From: Oceanobacillus halotolerans
GTDB lineage: Bacteria > Bacillota > Bacilli > Bacillales > Amphibacillaceae
Direction of reading: 5' to 3'
Assembly: GCF_010993955.1 (NCBI RefSeq)
Contig: NZ_WIXL01000006.1
Span: 124,001-188,000 of the forward strand
Length of the DNA: 64,000 bases
Shown: piece after piece, positions 1 through 9,413 of the stretch
Position numbering within the stretch: position 1 is the stretch's first letter
Layout of the letters: every line of letters starts with the position of its first letter
Translations under genes and position numbers: made by a program
The notes under the pieces: generated by a model
Seen by the model: only the letters and a program-made list of their open reading frames with translations
What the model was told of the DNA's origin: nothing
Databases searched by the model: none

Positions 1-1
1 T

Positions 2-748
2 GGACATATGGAAACAAAACATAATTATCAATTACATCCTGGACAAGAAGTAACTATTTTAAAAAACAAAGTAGCTGTAAAGGAAAGTATGTTAATTGGA
101 ATGTCTATTTTATATGAGGACAGGGACTTGATTGTCATTTATAAAGAAGCAGGATTACTATCCATTGCTACACCAAAAGAGAAGAAACAAACTGCACACC
201 ATCAATTAATGGAGCATGTGCAACGGGAAAATCCACAAAATCGTATTTTTATCGTACATCGATTAGATAAAGATACATCAGGTGTCATGGTGTTTGCAAA
301 AAGTGAGCAAATGAAACGGAAATTACAACGTAACTGGAAAGAAAATGTAAAAGAACGAACGTATATGGCACTAGTGGAGGGACAAATCCAACAGGAAAGT
401 GGTACGATCTCATCGTGGCTGAAGGAAAACAAGATCCATGTTGTTTATTCTAGTCAAAAAAAAGGAGATGGACAGCATGCGGTTACTCATTTTAAAAAGG
501 TCCGTTCCAATGCCCAATTCTCCTTATTGGAAGTGGAATTAGAAACAGGGAGAAAAAACCAAATACGGGTTCATATGCAAGACTTAGGTCATCCAGTTGT
601 AGGTGATAAAAAATATGGTGCTACAACAAATCCGATTCAGCGCCTTGGATTACATGCAAAAGTACTAGCATTTAGTCATCCAGTAACTAATAAATTGATG
701 CGTTTTGAAGCACCAGTACCGAAGTCATTTTACCGAGCAGTTAGCTAA
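2..748 (+). CDS. RluA/RluD-family RNA pseudouridine synthase, 5' end outside the window
   Basis: Isomerises a uridine in rRNA or tRNA to pseudouridine. The family signature HRLDKDTSG begins at about residue 84 counted from the first in-window ATG at 8; the Asp of HRLD is the family's catalytic residue. NQIRVH and the GDKKYG segment typical of the family follow. The frame is open to the window edge, and the first visible residues (LHPGQEVTI) read like the end of an S4 RNA-binding domain, so the real start probably lies upstream; 246 visible residues against about 300 in the family agrees. The exact target cannot be assigned from sequence. It converges with the P1 peptidase gene across a shared hairpin. 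Confidence 0.9.
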   Translation, partial: GHMETKHNYQLHPGQEVTILKNKVAVKESMLIGMSILYEDRDLIVIYKEAGLLSIATPKEKKQTAHHQLMEHVQRENPQNRIFIVHRLDKDTSGVMVFAKSEQMKRKLQRNWKENVKERTYMALVEGQIQQESGTISSWLKENKIHVVYSSQKKGDGQHAVTHFKKVRSNAQFSLLEVELETGRKNQIRVHMQDLGHPVVGDKKYGATTNPIQRLGLHAKVLAFSHPVTNKLMRFEAPVPKSFYRAVS

Positions 749-750
749 TG

Positions 751-791
751 AAAATGGATTAGTAGTGTAGATGTTACTACTAATCCATTTC
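751..791. terminator. Bidirectional intrinsic terminator
   Basis: A perfect stem of about 15 bp (AAATGGATTAGTAGT and its complement) with an 8-9 base loop lies between two convergent genes. A-rich and T-rich flanks let it serve both strands. Confidence 0.85.
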
Positions 792-796
792 TGTGA

Positions 797-1777
797 CTAC
801 AATGGTGCTTGTTCAACAACGCGACCTTTTCGACCTGTGGTGGTTTCTGCATGTTTTAATGAATTAATAATTGCTTCTTCCGTTGCTTCAATGACTGCTT
901 GAAATAATTCATTCATGGCTGGGTCATCATCTCGGATATGAGTTAAATTTTCTAACTGTTCATTGGAGGCATGCTGATACATATTAGCTGTTGAAAAGGA
1001 AATCGCAATATCGCCACTTCCATTATGGATATGACTTCCTGTTCGTCCTAATCCAGCCGAACACCGTTTAACTAGTCGTTTTAGCTGACGATCATAAAGA
1101 GGTGCATCTGTTCCGACCACCATCATGATGGAGCCATCTGGTGTGTCGATCTTTTTTGTTGCCCAATCTGCAAATAACGCTTCTTCCCTTTTTCCAAAAT
1201 TGGATAACACAAGACAACCAACTGTATAGCCAGCAGAAGTGATACGGGATGCCGAACCAATTCCCCCTTTATATCCAAAACAGACCATTCCTTTTCCAGC
1301 ACCAACGGCTCCTTGTTCAAAATTATCGACTTGTTTTGCATTGTCGATAGCTTCAATCGCATGCTCTGGTTCGATTGCATGATGTCGGATCGAGTTTAAA
1401 TAACCATCATTGCATTCCCCTACAACGATATTAATTGTACTTGTTGTGTCTCCAATTTCTTTATCTTGTTGAAGCATGTATTGTAAGGTGCCATCCAATA
1501 CTGGACCGACACTAAAGGTGTTTGTCAACATGATGGGGGATTCAATAACACCTAATTCGTCTACTTGCACAAGTCCCGCTGTTTTGCCAAAACCGTTAAT
1601 AACACTGCTAGCAGCACGAACCTTTTTCGTAAATAGATTTCCTTCATGTGGTAAAATAGCCGTAACCCCAGTACAGATTGTTTCTTCTTCATTTACTTCT
1701 TCATATAATGTAACATGTCCAACTTTCACGCCGCTTACATCGGTAATATTATTTTTCTGTCCTTTTTGTAGTGGCAT
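797..1777 (-). CDS. P1 (S58/DmpA) family N-terminal-nucleophile aminopeptidase-like protein
   Basis: 326 residues, close to the usual family length. The DmpA/BapA fold family self-cleaves before a serine that becomes the new N-terminal nucleophile. Here Gly215-Ser216 in the context DGSIMMVVGTDAPL matches that site. Other family blocks are SGVKVGHVTL near the N-terminus, GAVGAGKGM around 157-164 and FGYKGGIGSASR around 168-178. The family releases N-terminal residues from peptides, amides or beta-peptides; the substrate here is unknown. The gene stands alone, with a hairpin 3' of it and a repeat element upstream. Confidence 0.85.
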   Translation of the reverse strand: MPLQKGQKNNITDVSGVKVGHVTLYEEVNEEETICTGVTAILPHEGNLFTKKVRAASSVINGFGKTAGLVQVDELGVIESPIMLTNTFSVGPVLDGTLQYMLQQDKEIGDTTSTINIVVGECNDGYLNSIRHHAIEPEHAIEAIDNAKQVDNFEQGAVGAGKGMVCFGYKGGIGSASRITSAGYTVGCLVLSNFGKREEALFADWATKKIDTPDGSIMMVVGTDAPLYDRQLKRLVKRCSAGLGRTGSHIHNGSGDIAISFSTANMYQHASNEQLENLTHIRDDDPAMNELFQAVIEATEEAIINSLKHAETTTGRKGRVVEQAPL

Positions 1778-1802
1778 ATTTACACTCCTATACTAAATAT
1801 TT

Positions 1803-2443
1803 TAGGCTCTTTTTGTTGTTTTCTACTACGCATAATCTATATTATGTGCAGTAGTTGGGATATGCACATAGCTTCGCTACGGAAAAACACTACGCTTTCA
1901 CCAGGGGCATAAGTGCGACATCTGTTCAAACTATTCGTTTTCACAATGTCTACTTTACCGCAGGCACGGCCTCAGACTCCTCTATAGAAAAGCTAAAAGT
2001 GCCTTGGTCACCCCCGACATGCTTAAGCCGAGCCTCGGCGTGGCGCTTTGTGCCACAAAGAGGATTGACTTAGGACCTCGAGGGGGTAGGCAATGTAGCT
2101 AGACATCGGAAGAAAACCACTTCCTGCTCAGGTCTGGACACGTGCTTTTCCTGCAGGAGTCGACTGTCCTACGCTCCAATCAACTATTGTTTAGCATTAA
2201 TGATGATATTAATAAGAAATAGAACACGAGCTAGCGTAGGAAAAACACGGAGACTCCTGCGGGAAGTAGGAGATCGGTGAGACCCCACAGGGCGCTAGCC
2301 CGAGGAGGCTTACCACTCCCCCGCGGAAAGCGAAGTGTTTTTCCGAAGCGAAGCAATGTGCATATACTAGTTATTGCGTATAATATATCAACTGTTCATT
2401 ATGATTTATACTTGAAAAAGCAACAATCTTTTAGAAAACAGCC
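1803..2443. repeat. Mosaic palindromic element, copy P1
   Basis: Noncoding element of about 640 bp filling the gap upstream of the peptidase gene. It starts with TAGGCTCTTTTTGTTGTTTT and has long imperfect terminal inverted repeats: the arm around 1870-1895 is mirrored near 2325-2350. Internal modules recur across the window: the block with GTGCGACATCTGTTCAAACT, the block with GGATTGACTTAGGACC, and the block GGAGACTCCTGCGGGAAG. It closes with AGCAACAATCTTTTAGAAAA, which also ends copies P6 and P11. It behaves like a MITE; no transposase is present. Confidence 0.8.
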
Positions 2444-2447
2444 ATAT

Positions 2448-2614
2448 TTTATCCCGCATGTAACGGGTAGTAAGACCCCCACTTCAAGATTTCTTAGGAG
2501 ATCAAAGAAAGATAAATAAGTGGGGGATCAAACTGCCCGTAAATGTCCGATTCGTTCAACTAACCATCAGTGGGGGAGGAAAGGAAACCCCCACTGATTA
2601 AAGTTTCACTTTAT
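2448..2614 (+). mobile_element. Non-autonomous IS200/IS605-like element, copy T1
   Basis: About 167 bp beginning directly after TTTAT. It has a short left hairpin (CCCGCATGTAACGGG), a nested middle hairpin closed by CCCCCACTT/AAGTGGGGG, and a right hairpin with stem CAGTGGGGG/CCCCCACTG, ending ACTTTATG. There are no terminal inverted repeats and no ORF. Near-identical copies sit at 17480 and 61022, and a left-end remnant at 62874, all after TTTAT. Subterminal hairpins plus a fixed 5' target string are the hallmark of IS200/IS605 mobility; the assignment is inference. Confidence 0.65.
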
Positions 2615-2766
2615 GTATTCTAACAGGTGATAGTTATATTATAACAAATATTCTAATAATAAGTTAGGAAAAGGGGAGTACAAACAACTTAAAGCAAATT
2701 TACATAGAGATGCTTTATACTAGGTCTAGGCATGGAAGTTAATATAGTGGAGGTTTAGGTTTTGTT

Positions 2767-3402
2767 ATGATTGCTACATGGATGCTTGAAACAATTTCTA
2801 TTTTAGTCATTAGTTTTATTGCAGGTTTTCTCTCTTTTTACATGGTAAGTTCTTTAAGTAGTCAAACCAAACGAAAACAAATCGATGAAATGGTATCATT
2901 GTTGATCAATTTTGTTTTGTTTATATGGGTTGCAAAGGTAGTATTAAATATAGATGTGTTTCTAAGTGATCCATTTGCAGTTTTAGCGTATCCTAGTAAT
3001 TCGCATGCTTTTTATTTAGCGACATTATTTAGTATGATTCATATAGGATACAAAGTGTGGCGCAAATCATTAGATATTGTTCTAACGTTGTACACGTTTG
3101 TCCATGTTTTTCTGTTTGCCTCATTTGTTTATGAGTTTATTCAAATTGTTTGGGTGAAAGATAGCTATACTTGGGGATTAATAGGTCTATTATTTGTCTT
3201 ATTATTAGTGTTAGTCTTTTTAACCAATCACTTATCAAAGAAGAATTTAAGTTTAGTGATGATAATAGGATGGAGTATAGGACAACTCATCTTAGCACTT
3301 TCACTTCCATATACAACGGTATTTGGGTATATGCTAGCACCATGGTTTCTCGTGGTTATTTTATTAGTAAGTCTTTTCTCTTGGCTGTTTTATCGGGATT
3401 GA
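2767..3402 (+). CDS. Hypothetical polytopic membrane protein
   Basis: 211 residues with about six hydrophobic segments (roughly 8-30, 45-62, 78-95, 103-125, 136-153 and 160-205) and short basic loops such as SSQTKRKQ. No cysteines are present, so it is not a CcdA-type thiol transporter despite the thioredoxin-like gene downstream. I do not recognise the family. It is preceded by about 150 bp without features after element T1 and followed by a P element, so it is probably monocistronic. Confidence 0.6.
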   Translation: MIATWMLETISILVISFIAGFLSFYMVSSLSSQTKRKQIDEMVSLLINFVLFIWVAKVVLNIDVFLSDPFAVLAYPSNSHAFYLATLFSMIHIGYKVWRKSLDIVLTLYTFVHVFLFASFVYEFIQIVWVKDSYTWGLIGLLFVLLLVLVFLTNHLSKKNLSLVMIIGWSIGQLILALSLPYTTVFGYMLAPWFLVVILLVSLFSWLFYRD

Positions 3403-3439
3403 CGCTTTTTTGAATAAAACCTAATGAATAATGGATGTA

Positions 3440-3985
3440 TGATGCGCAGTAAATGTTTAGCATGGTTTTCTCATATTATTTATAAGGTGAGTACTAAACC
3501 AACGCTGTGGAAAACACTCGCCTTCCCCAGGGGCACAAGTGCGACATCTGTTCAAACTCTTTTTGGTCGTTTTCACAGTGTCTTCTTTGCCACAAAGAGG
3601 ATTGACTTAAGACCTCGAGGGGGAGGAGCTGGAGCTAGACATCGCGAGCAAAAAGCTCTCGCTGTGGGGTCTTCAGACTGTTCCTTTTCCCGTAGGAGTC
3701 TCGCATTTTCCACAGCTTAGAATAATTTTCTATACAAGTAAAAAGACACTATATATCGAATAAGTCTATCACTCGCTTCAACTGTCGCATTGTCAATAGT
3801 AATGAGGATAGCACAACTTAGCGGAGGAAATACACGGAGACTCCTGCGGGAAGAGAGGCATAGGTGAGACCCCGGAGTGCGTAGCACGAGGAGGCTCAAC
3901 AGCCGCCCTGGAAAGCGTAGTGTATTTCCGTAGCGATTTTTATAGATAAAACTACTGCGCATAATGTGAAAAGCGTCTTTCTTTT
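3440..3985. repeat. Mosaic palindromic element, copy P2
   Basis: About 545 bp. It contains the GTGCGACATCTGTTCAAACT block near 3539, an ACGCTGTGGAAAAC arm near 3500 mirrored by TTTTCCACAGC near 3710, and the GGAGACTCCTGCGGGAAG block near 3836. It is nearly the reverse complement of copy P9 (41650-42222), including the unique middle with the CATTGTCAATAGTAATGA string. ORFs read through it on either strand are repeat-derived. Confidence 0.8.
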
Positions 3986-4086
3986 TGTTGATAAGCTCCT
4001 TTCGTAAAAAAAGATGATAGATATAGATAGCTTTAGCTTTAATCTCGTTCGTTATGGGCGAAATATGATAAACGGGAGGTATACCC

Positions 4087-4674
4087 TTGAAACAAATAAT
4101 TGTTGGTCTTTTATTGTTGGGCATGTTTGCCTGGGCAATTTATGAATTTGTCGGTCAATCCAATGAAAACGAAATGGTAGCACCTGAAAGTGAAGCAGAA
4201 CCGAATCAAGATGAAGAAGTAGATTCCAGTCAGGATCCAGCTAATGCTGAAGTAGGGTTAGAGAAAGGGAACTTAGCACCAGATTTTGAATTAACGACAT
4301 TGGATGACGAAACCGTTAAATTATCGGACTTTCGCGGGGAACGTGTTATGTTAAATTTCTGGGCATCCTGGTGTGGTCCTTGCCGTGCTGAAATGCCTGA
4401 TATGCAACAGTTTTATGAAGATAAAGATGTTATTATTTTAGCTGTAAACTTAACAGATACAGAAACAGAAATGAGCGATGTAACGAACTTTGTTGATGAG
4501 TATTCCTTAACATTTCCGATTTTGTTAGATGAAGAAACAGAGGTTGCTGATCTTTATCGGATCCAGCCAATTCCTACCTCCTATTTAATCGATTCAAATG
4601 GAATCATTCATAATGTAGCCTTTGGTGCATTAAATTATGAATTAATGGTCAAAGAGTTTGAACAGATGCAATAA
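4087..4674 (+). CDS. Membrane-anchored thiol-disulfide oxidoreductase (ResA/StoA type)
   Basis: 195 residues. An N-terminal membrane anchor (about 2-22) is followed by an acidic low-complexity linker (about 25-58) and an AhpC/TSA-thioredoxin fold. The active site is WCGPC (Cys96 and Cys99 in FWASWCGPCR), with the family's cis-proline in the PIPTSYL segment near residue 163. Such proteins reduce extracytoplasmic disulfides, for example in apocytochrome c or during spore cortex formation. The start is TTG, placed by a strong GGGAGGT Shine-Dalgarno 5-6 bases upstream; no better start exists. Whether it is ResA or StoA cannot be told without neighbours of either pathway. Confidence 0.85.
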   Translation: MKQIIVGLLLLGMFAWAIYEFVGQSNENEMVAPESEAEPNQDEEVDSSQDPANAEVGLEKGNLAPDFELTTLDDETVKLSDFRGERVMLNFWASWCGPCRAEMPDMQQFYEDKDVIILAVNLTDTETEMSDVTNFVDEYSLTFPILLDEETEVADLYRIQPIPTSYLIDSNGIIHNVAFGALNYELMVKEFEQMQ

Positions 4675-4716
4675 GCTCTCATCTCTGAAAAAATACAGTA
4701 AAAAGGAGCTAAGAAG

Positions 4717-4893
4717 ATGAAATTTTTAGTATATCAAATTATTGCGATTGCAATTATCTGGACTGGAATGGCATTTTTCTTTGATGAAATGAACGAAATG
4801 AGTAAAATGATCTTTTATTTGGTTACATCTTGGTTATTATTTTTAATTGTCCTACTGGTCAAGCAATGGATAAGAATGCGGAAAGCGAAGTAG
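4717..4893 (+). CDS. Small membrane protein, 58 aa
   Basis: Short ORF with a good Shine-Dalgarno (AAAGGAG) 9 bases before its ATG, 42 bp after the thioredoxin-like gene and in the same direction, probably one operon. Two hydrophobic stretches (about 4-21 and 32-49) are separated by the polar turn DEMNEMSK, and the C-terminus is basic (WIRMRKAK), which predicts a two-helix hairpin. I do not recognise the family; expression is inferred from ribosome binding site, spacing and composition. Confidence 0.6.
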   Translation: MKFLVYQIIAIAIIWTGMAFFFDEMNEMSKMIFYLVTSWLLFLIVLLVKQWIRMRKAK

Positions 4894-5006
4894 GGCTTTT
4901 TCTGGGCGGAAAGAAGCCGTATAATAAAGTGAGATGATAAAAGTGGATGTATCCTACCAATGCATGCGGAATACATACACAATGAACACGATAGGAAGGT
5001 TTTTAT

Positions 5007-6881
5007 ATGCTAACGGTTGAACAATTATATAAGTCTTATGGGGATAAAACATTATTTAAAGATCTCTCGTTTACAATAAAATCGCACGACCGTATTGGAT
5101 TAATTGGGGTAAATGGAACAGGAAAGTCAACACTGTTAAAAGTCATTGCAGGAATGGATACAGCAGAGCGTGGTACTATAAATTCGCCAAAAGATTACCA
5201 TATTGAGTATTTAGCGCAAGATCCAGAACTAGATCCTGCCTTAACTGTAATGGAGCAAATCTACCATGGTGATGCTACCATTATGCAAGTGATGCGAGGA
5301 TATGAAACCGCTCTTAGACAATTACAACATGAAGCTAATGATGAAGCAGCTCAAGAAAAACTATTGAATATGCAACGAAAAATGGATGAACACGATGCTT
5401 GGGAGGCAAATACAACAGCAAAAACAGTATTAACCAAATTGGGTATCACCGATTTTGATAAGCCTACAACTGCTTTATCAGGTGGCCAGAAAAAGCGGGT
5501 TGCTATTGCAAAAGCACTGATTCAGCCTGCTGATTTACTTATACTAGATGAGCCTACTAACCATTTAGACAACGAAACGATTGAATGGCTCGAACAATAT
5601 TTAACCTCCTATGCTGGTGCACTAATGATTGTTACCCATGATCGTTACTTTCTAAATCGGGTAACCAATACCATTTTTGAATTAGATAAAGGAAATCTTT
5701 ATAAATATGATGGGAATTATGAAGTATTTTTAGAAAAGAAAGCAGAACGGGAAGCATTGGAACAACAGGCGGAAGAAAAACATGCTAATCTACTGCAAAG
5801 AGAGTTAGCTTGGTTGAAGCGTGGGGCAAAAGCAAGATCCACAAAACAGAAGGCACATGTGCAGCGTGTCCATGAGTTGAAAGAGAAGACATTTGATACG
5901 AACAAACAAAATATTGACATTCAAGTAGGTTCTAAAAGATTAGGTAAAAAAGTCATTGAACTAAAAAATGTTTCCAAAACATATGAAGCGAAACGTCTTT
6001 TCCATGATTTTAGTTATTTGATTATACCAGATGATCGCATCGGAATTGTCGGATTAAACGGTTCAGGAAAAACAACATTATTAAATATTATGGCAAAACG
6101 AGTGGCACCTGATGAAGGGGAAGTGATCGTCGGGGAAACGGTTAAGATTGGCTATTATACACAAGGTGAGGAAGAATTGGATGGGAGCCTTCGAGTGATT
6201 GATTATATAAAGGAAGTTGCCGAAGTAATCCACACAAAGGATGGTAATGTTATCACGGCTGAACAAATGCTGGAACGTTTTTTGTTTACCCGATCAGAAC
6301 AATGGACCTATATTCGAAAGCTTTCTGGTGGAGAAAGGCGGCGCTTATATTTATTAAAAATATTGATGACAGAGCCAAATGTATTGTTTTTAGATGAGCC
6401 GACTAATGATTTAGATACCCAAACATTAACGATATTAGAAGAGTATTTGGGTCAGTTCCCAGGTGTTGTCATTACCGTTAGTCATGATCGTTATTTCTTA
6501 GATCGGGTTACAGATAAATTGCTTGTTTTCACAAATGAGGATACACCAAAACAATATATGGGAAATTATAGTGAATATCTAGAACAGCAACAAAAACAAA
6601 AGCAAACAGAGGCTAAACCGAAAAAAGAAGTGCCAAAACCGTCAAAACCGAAAAAGAAGTTATCCTATATGGAACAACGAGAATGGAATGTCATTGAGGA
6701 TGAAATCACATCATTAGAGGAAAAGATAGAACACCTGCAAAATGAGATTAACAATGCAGGTAGTGATACACAAAAAGTTCAGGAGTTATTTACCGAACAA
6801 CAAGCAATAGAAGAAGAACTAGAAAAGAAAATGGAACGCTGGGAAGAGCTATCCCTACTAGTTGAACAATACAATCAATAG
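5007..6881 (+). CDS. yfmR: ABC-F family ATPase, YfmR/Uup type
   Basis: Soluble tandem ABC protein of 624 residues with no membrane segments, the ABC-F pattern. The first Walker A is GVNGTGKST (35-43), with signature LSGGQKKR and Walker B LLILDEPTNHLD. The second half has GLNGSGKTT, LSGGERRR and LFLDEPTNDLD. A basic coiled linker lies between the ABC halves, and a charged coiled-coil C-terminal domain (about 540-624) follows a Lys/Pro-rich hinge; that C-terminal domain is typical of Uup/YfmR. These proteins act on the ribosome to relieve stalls. The ATG start has AGGAAGG upstream. The C45 hydrolase gene begins 25 bp after its stop. Confidence 0.9.
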   Translation: MLTVEQLYKSYGDKTLFKDLSFTIKSHDRIGLIGVNGTGKSTLLKVIAGMDTAERGTINSPKDYHIEYLAQDPELDPALTVMEQIYHGDATIMQVMRGYETALRQLQHEANDEAAQEKLLNMQRKMDEHDAWEANTTAKTVLTKLGITDFDKPTTALSGGQKKRVAIAKALIQPADLLILDEPTNHLDNETIEWLEQYLTSYAGALMIVTHDRYFLNRVTNTIFELDKGNLYKYDGNYEVFLEKKAEREALEQQAEEKHANLLQRELAWLKRGAKARSTKQKAHVQRVHELKEKTFDTNKQNIDIQVGSKRLGKKVIELKNVSKTYEAKRLFHDFSYLIIPDDRIGIVGLNGSGKTTLLNIMAKRVAPDEGEVIVGETVKIGYYTQGEEELDGSLRVIDYIKEVAEVIHTKDGNVITAEQMLERFLFTRSEQWTYIRKLSGGERRRLYLLKILMTEPNVLFLDEPTNDLDTQTLTILEEYLGQFPGVVITVSHDRYFLDRVTDKLLVFTNEDTPKQYMGNYSEYLEQQQKQKQTEAKPKKEVPKPSKPKKKLSYMEQREWNVIEDEITSLEEKIEHLQNEINNAGSDTQKVQELFTEQQAIEEELEKKMERWEELSLLVEQYNQ

Positions 6882-6906
6882 GTGCAAATGAGTTGGAGGA
6901 TGGAGC

Positions 6907-7959
6907 ATGAAACAAATATACAGTAATATTATTCAATTTCGTGGTACTCATTATGATTTCGGATATATGCAAGGGGAATTATTGAAGGATTCCTTAACGA
7001 TTGAAAACCGTCGAAAACAATGGAAGGTGAGAAAACCTCGATTTCATATCGATCCAAAAGAAGTAAAAGAAGCGCTCCTTCCCTATGTCCCTGGTGTATG
7101 GGAAGAATTAGAAGGCTTACAGGATGCGTTAAAATGGTCTATGGAAGATGTTTTAAAGGAATTCGGTGGTTATCGATTAGAATATGTCAAAAGTGGGTGT
7201 TCCGTCTTTACCGATGCGACTTATATGATTCGCAATTATGACTATCAGCCAAAAACATACGAAGGACGTTATACATTATTTCAACCATCTGAACACGGGT
7301 ATGCTGTGATTGGACCTAGTCAACGAATTACAGGTCGAATGGATGGCATGAATGAAAAAGGTCTTGTGATGGCATACAATTTCATGCATCGTAAAAAGCC
7401 TGGTGATGGCTTTATTTGTAATATGATTGGGAGGATGATCTTAGAAAGCTGCGCATCAGTTGATGAAGCAGTTTCAATGTTAAAGGAAATTCCACATCGT
7501 CACTCATTCAGTTATATTGTGTTGGATCGGAATGAACAAACCTATGTTGTGGAAACGTCTCCACGTCACGTGGAAGTGCGTCAATCTAATGTATGTACCA
7601 ATCATTTCGAACAATTAACACACGAAAATCGCCATCATTTAAAGGATTCGTATAAGCGGTTAGAAACCATGCAACATCACCAAAAAGACATTTCGAATCC
7701 TACAGAAGCATATCGCCTGTTAAATGATACAGATAAAGGTATCTTCTCTAAGGAATATAAGAACTGGGCAGGAACCATTCATACAGCTGCTTACTTTCCA
7801 AAAACATTAAAGGCTTGGTTTGCATTAGGTGGAGACCAGGATCCAATTGAATTTGACTTTAATGAATGGCTTAATGGGAAAGATTTATCACAACAACAAA
7901 TTACCGGTGAAGTGGATACAACCTTACCATTCGTTCATATGGATCAACACGCACGATAA
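6907..7959 (+). CDS. C45 family autoproteolytic acyltransferase/hydrolase
   Basis: 350 residues resembling the acyl-CoA:6-aminopenicillanate acyltransferase-like N-terminal-nucleophile family. That family self-cleaves at a Gly-Cys bond and uses the freed cysteine. Gly97-Cys98 in KSGCSVF, followed by MIRNYDY (the aligned R-N-D block) and GRMDGMNEKGLVMAYNF, supports this. The visible N-terminal propeptide is about 97 residues. It begins 25 bp after yfmR with its own GGAGGATGG ribosome binding site, so cotranscription is likely. The substrate is unknown. Confidence 0.8.
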   Translation: MKQIYSNIIQFRGTHYDFGYMQGELLKDSLTIENRRKQWKVRKPRFHIDPKEVKEALLPYVPGVWEELEGLQDALKWSMEDVLKEFGGYRLEYVKSGCSVFTDATYMIRNYDYQPKTYEGRYTLFQPSEHGYAVIGPSQRITGRMDGMNEKGLVMAYNFMHRKKPGDGFICNMIGRMILESCASVDEAVSMLKEIPHRHSFSYIVLDRNEQTYVVETSPRHVEVRQSNVCTNHFEQLTHENRHHLKDSYKRLETMQHHQKDISNPTEAYRLLNDTDKGIFSKEYKNWAGTIHTAAYFPKTLKAWFALGGDQDPIEFDFNEWLNGKDLSQQQITGEVDTTLPFVHMDQHAR

Positions 7960-8104
7960 GGTAAAAAATGTAATGAATTTCTTAAAAACGCATATACTAA
8001 AATGTGAAAGCTTTGTTTGGCATCATGACTTTAATATGTTTAAATAAGGATATATATGGAAAACTAAAATAAAAATACTGTGATGATTTAGGAGGAACCC
8101 TCAT

Positions 8105-8776
8105 ATGAAGCTTTTTCAAGTTAGAAAAGGGCAATTCGTTTACTATAATAATGAATTGCATAAAGTATATGCGGTAAAACCGATGTTTAAAAAATCCATC
8201 CACCTATATCGGTTAAAAGATATGCAGCAAGTATTAACGAGAGCAAGTGACATTTATTTATATAAGCCAGCACATATGGACTCATTTATTTTTTATGGAA
8301 AACGTTTCACAATTGATAAAAATAAACGGCCAAACTCTGGTGATTATATACTTATTACAAAGCCTGCACCTGATTTCTTAGATCACTATTCATTAAACGA
8401 AATTGAGAAAGTAGATCATGTAGAAGACGGGAATGTGGTTACAACTAGGGATAATGGCGTTAAACACCATGAATATGTTGTGATGGTTCCTGGGGTTCTA
8501 GATGATAGTCAAGATATTGCTTACTATGATAAGAGTCTTGTAACAGAAGAACAGAAAGAAGCGGATGAGTCGCCGAAACAGTTATTAGAAGTGGATGAAG
8601 ATCTGACACCAGTAGTTGGGGACATTTACTTTGATAATAAAACGGGAACCAAAGCGATGATTGTTGCAAGAACTGCAGATGAAGTCATATTTGGGCATGG
8701 CGTGCGTGTACATGTGACAGAACTGCTAGATGACTCGAAGTATACCTTAGTTTATCGGGTTGAAGAAGATATATAA
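8105..8776 (+). CDS. Conserved hypothetical protein, 223 aa
   Basis: Soluble, acidic, with no signal peptide or membrane segment. It reads like two related beta-rich halves: an N-terminal part of about 120 residues (KLFQVRKGQFVYYNNELHKVY...) and a C-terminal part after an acidic linker (about 145-170, TEEQKEADESPKQ), where VVGDIYFDNKTGTKAMIVAR resembles a small KOW/SH3-like barrel. I do not recognise the family and assign no function. A good GGAGGA ribosome binding site lies 8 bases before the ATG. It is followed by an E element and a strong hairpin terminator. Confidence 0.65.
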   Translation: MKLFQVRKGQFVYYNNELHKVYAVKPMFKKSIHLYRLKDMQQVLTRASDIYLYKPAHMDSFIFYGKRFTIDKNKRPNSGDYILITKPAPDFLDHYSLNEIEKVDHVEDGNVVTTRDNGVKHHEYVVMVPGVLDDSQDIAYYDKSLVTEEQKEADESPKQLLEVDEDLTPVVGDIYFDNKTGTKAMIVARTADEVIFGHGVRVHVTELLDDSKYTLVYRVEEDI

Positions 8777-8786
8777 AAGTCTACTT

Positions 8787-8910
8787 TTAGAGAAACTCGC
8801 ATTCACTCGTCCTTTAGTGAATGTGTTAGTTTTTCTTATACTTGGGACATTAAAATTTTGTCCACGTCGAGTCCACTTCTTAGTTAAAATTTTATACTTT
8901 CCTAACGTGT
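8787..8910 (-). repeat. Terminator-associated two-hairpin repeat, copy E1
   Basis: About 124 bp, reverse orientation. On the minus strand it begins ACACGTTAGGAAAG and has an A/T stem (AAAATTTTA ... TAAAATTTT) enclosing TAAGAAGTGGACTCGACG, then a second stem with arms AGAAAAACT and AGTTTCTCT enclosing ACATTCACT/AGTGAATG. It abuts the T-tract of the hairpin at 8911-8950, as all full copies do. The second stem could also end transcription of the upstream gene. Confidence 0.75.
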
Positions 8911-8950
8911 AAAAAAGTCGGTATTCGCAAATGGAATACCGACTTTTTTT
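8911..8950. terminator. Bidirectional intrinsic terminator
   Basis: Perfect stem AAGTCGGTATTC/GAATACCGACTT with a loop of about 7 bases, A6 on the left and T7 on the right. It ends the 8105-8776 gene and is the docking site of element E1. Confidence 0.9.
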
Positions 8951-8999
8951 ATAAAGGTAAGAATGTATAAAAATTTTGCTTTATATTGTTCATATATAG

Positions 9000-9410
9000 G
9001 AACAGCCACGTCCAGCTTTGAGCGATTGACGTCCTAGTGTTGGCGTTGTCACAGGACGTGACGATTTTAGCCAGTGAGAGCGATTGACGTCCTAGTGCTG
9101 ATAGACATAAGGACGCACGAGTTTTCATCGGCCAGTGCCTACCCCCTCGAGGTCATAAGTCAATCCTCATTACGCGCAAAAAACGCCACGTCGAGGCTTG
9201 GCTTATGATTGGTAGATAAGAAAAACTTTCTTACTGCATAAGTGCAACTAAGGCTTTCGCCACTTGGCGACAAGTCAAGTTTTCTAATCGGGCGTGACCA
9301 AAGCGCTTACGCTTTTCTATAGAGGAGGCTGAGGCTGTGTCCATGAAAAAAACACTGTGAAAACGACTGTCCGAAACGGAATTCAATGGCGCAATTTTAA
9401 AAGCATTATA
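9000..9410. repeat. Degraded mosaic palindromic element, copy P3
   Basis: Contains modules shared with P5 (17737-18278): the CCCCCTCGAGGTCATAAGTC block near 9128, CGCCACTTGGCGACAAG near 9260 and CTTTTCTATAGAGGAGGCTG near 9312. The left part holds GAGCGATTGACGTCCTAGTG twice, at 9020 and 9077. It ends directly against the broken NSS transporter gene. Confidence 0.65.
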
Positions 9411-9413
9411 TAA

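Noticed and set aside
1855-2519. Two plus-strand ORFs upstream of the membrane protein gene
   Set aside because: They lie inside repeat elements P1 and T1; similar ORFs appear in other copies with different frames.
3424-4124. ORFs of 98 aa (plus) and 135 aa (minus)
   Set aside because: Both read through element P2; the minus one also runs over the start of the thioredoxin-like gene.
4717-4893. CcdA-like partner for the thioredoxin-like protein
   Set aside because: The small membrane protein and the 211-aa membrane protein both lack cysteines.
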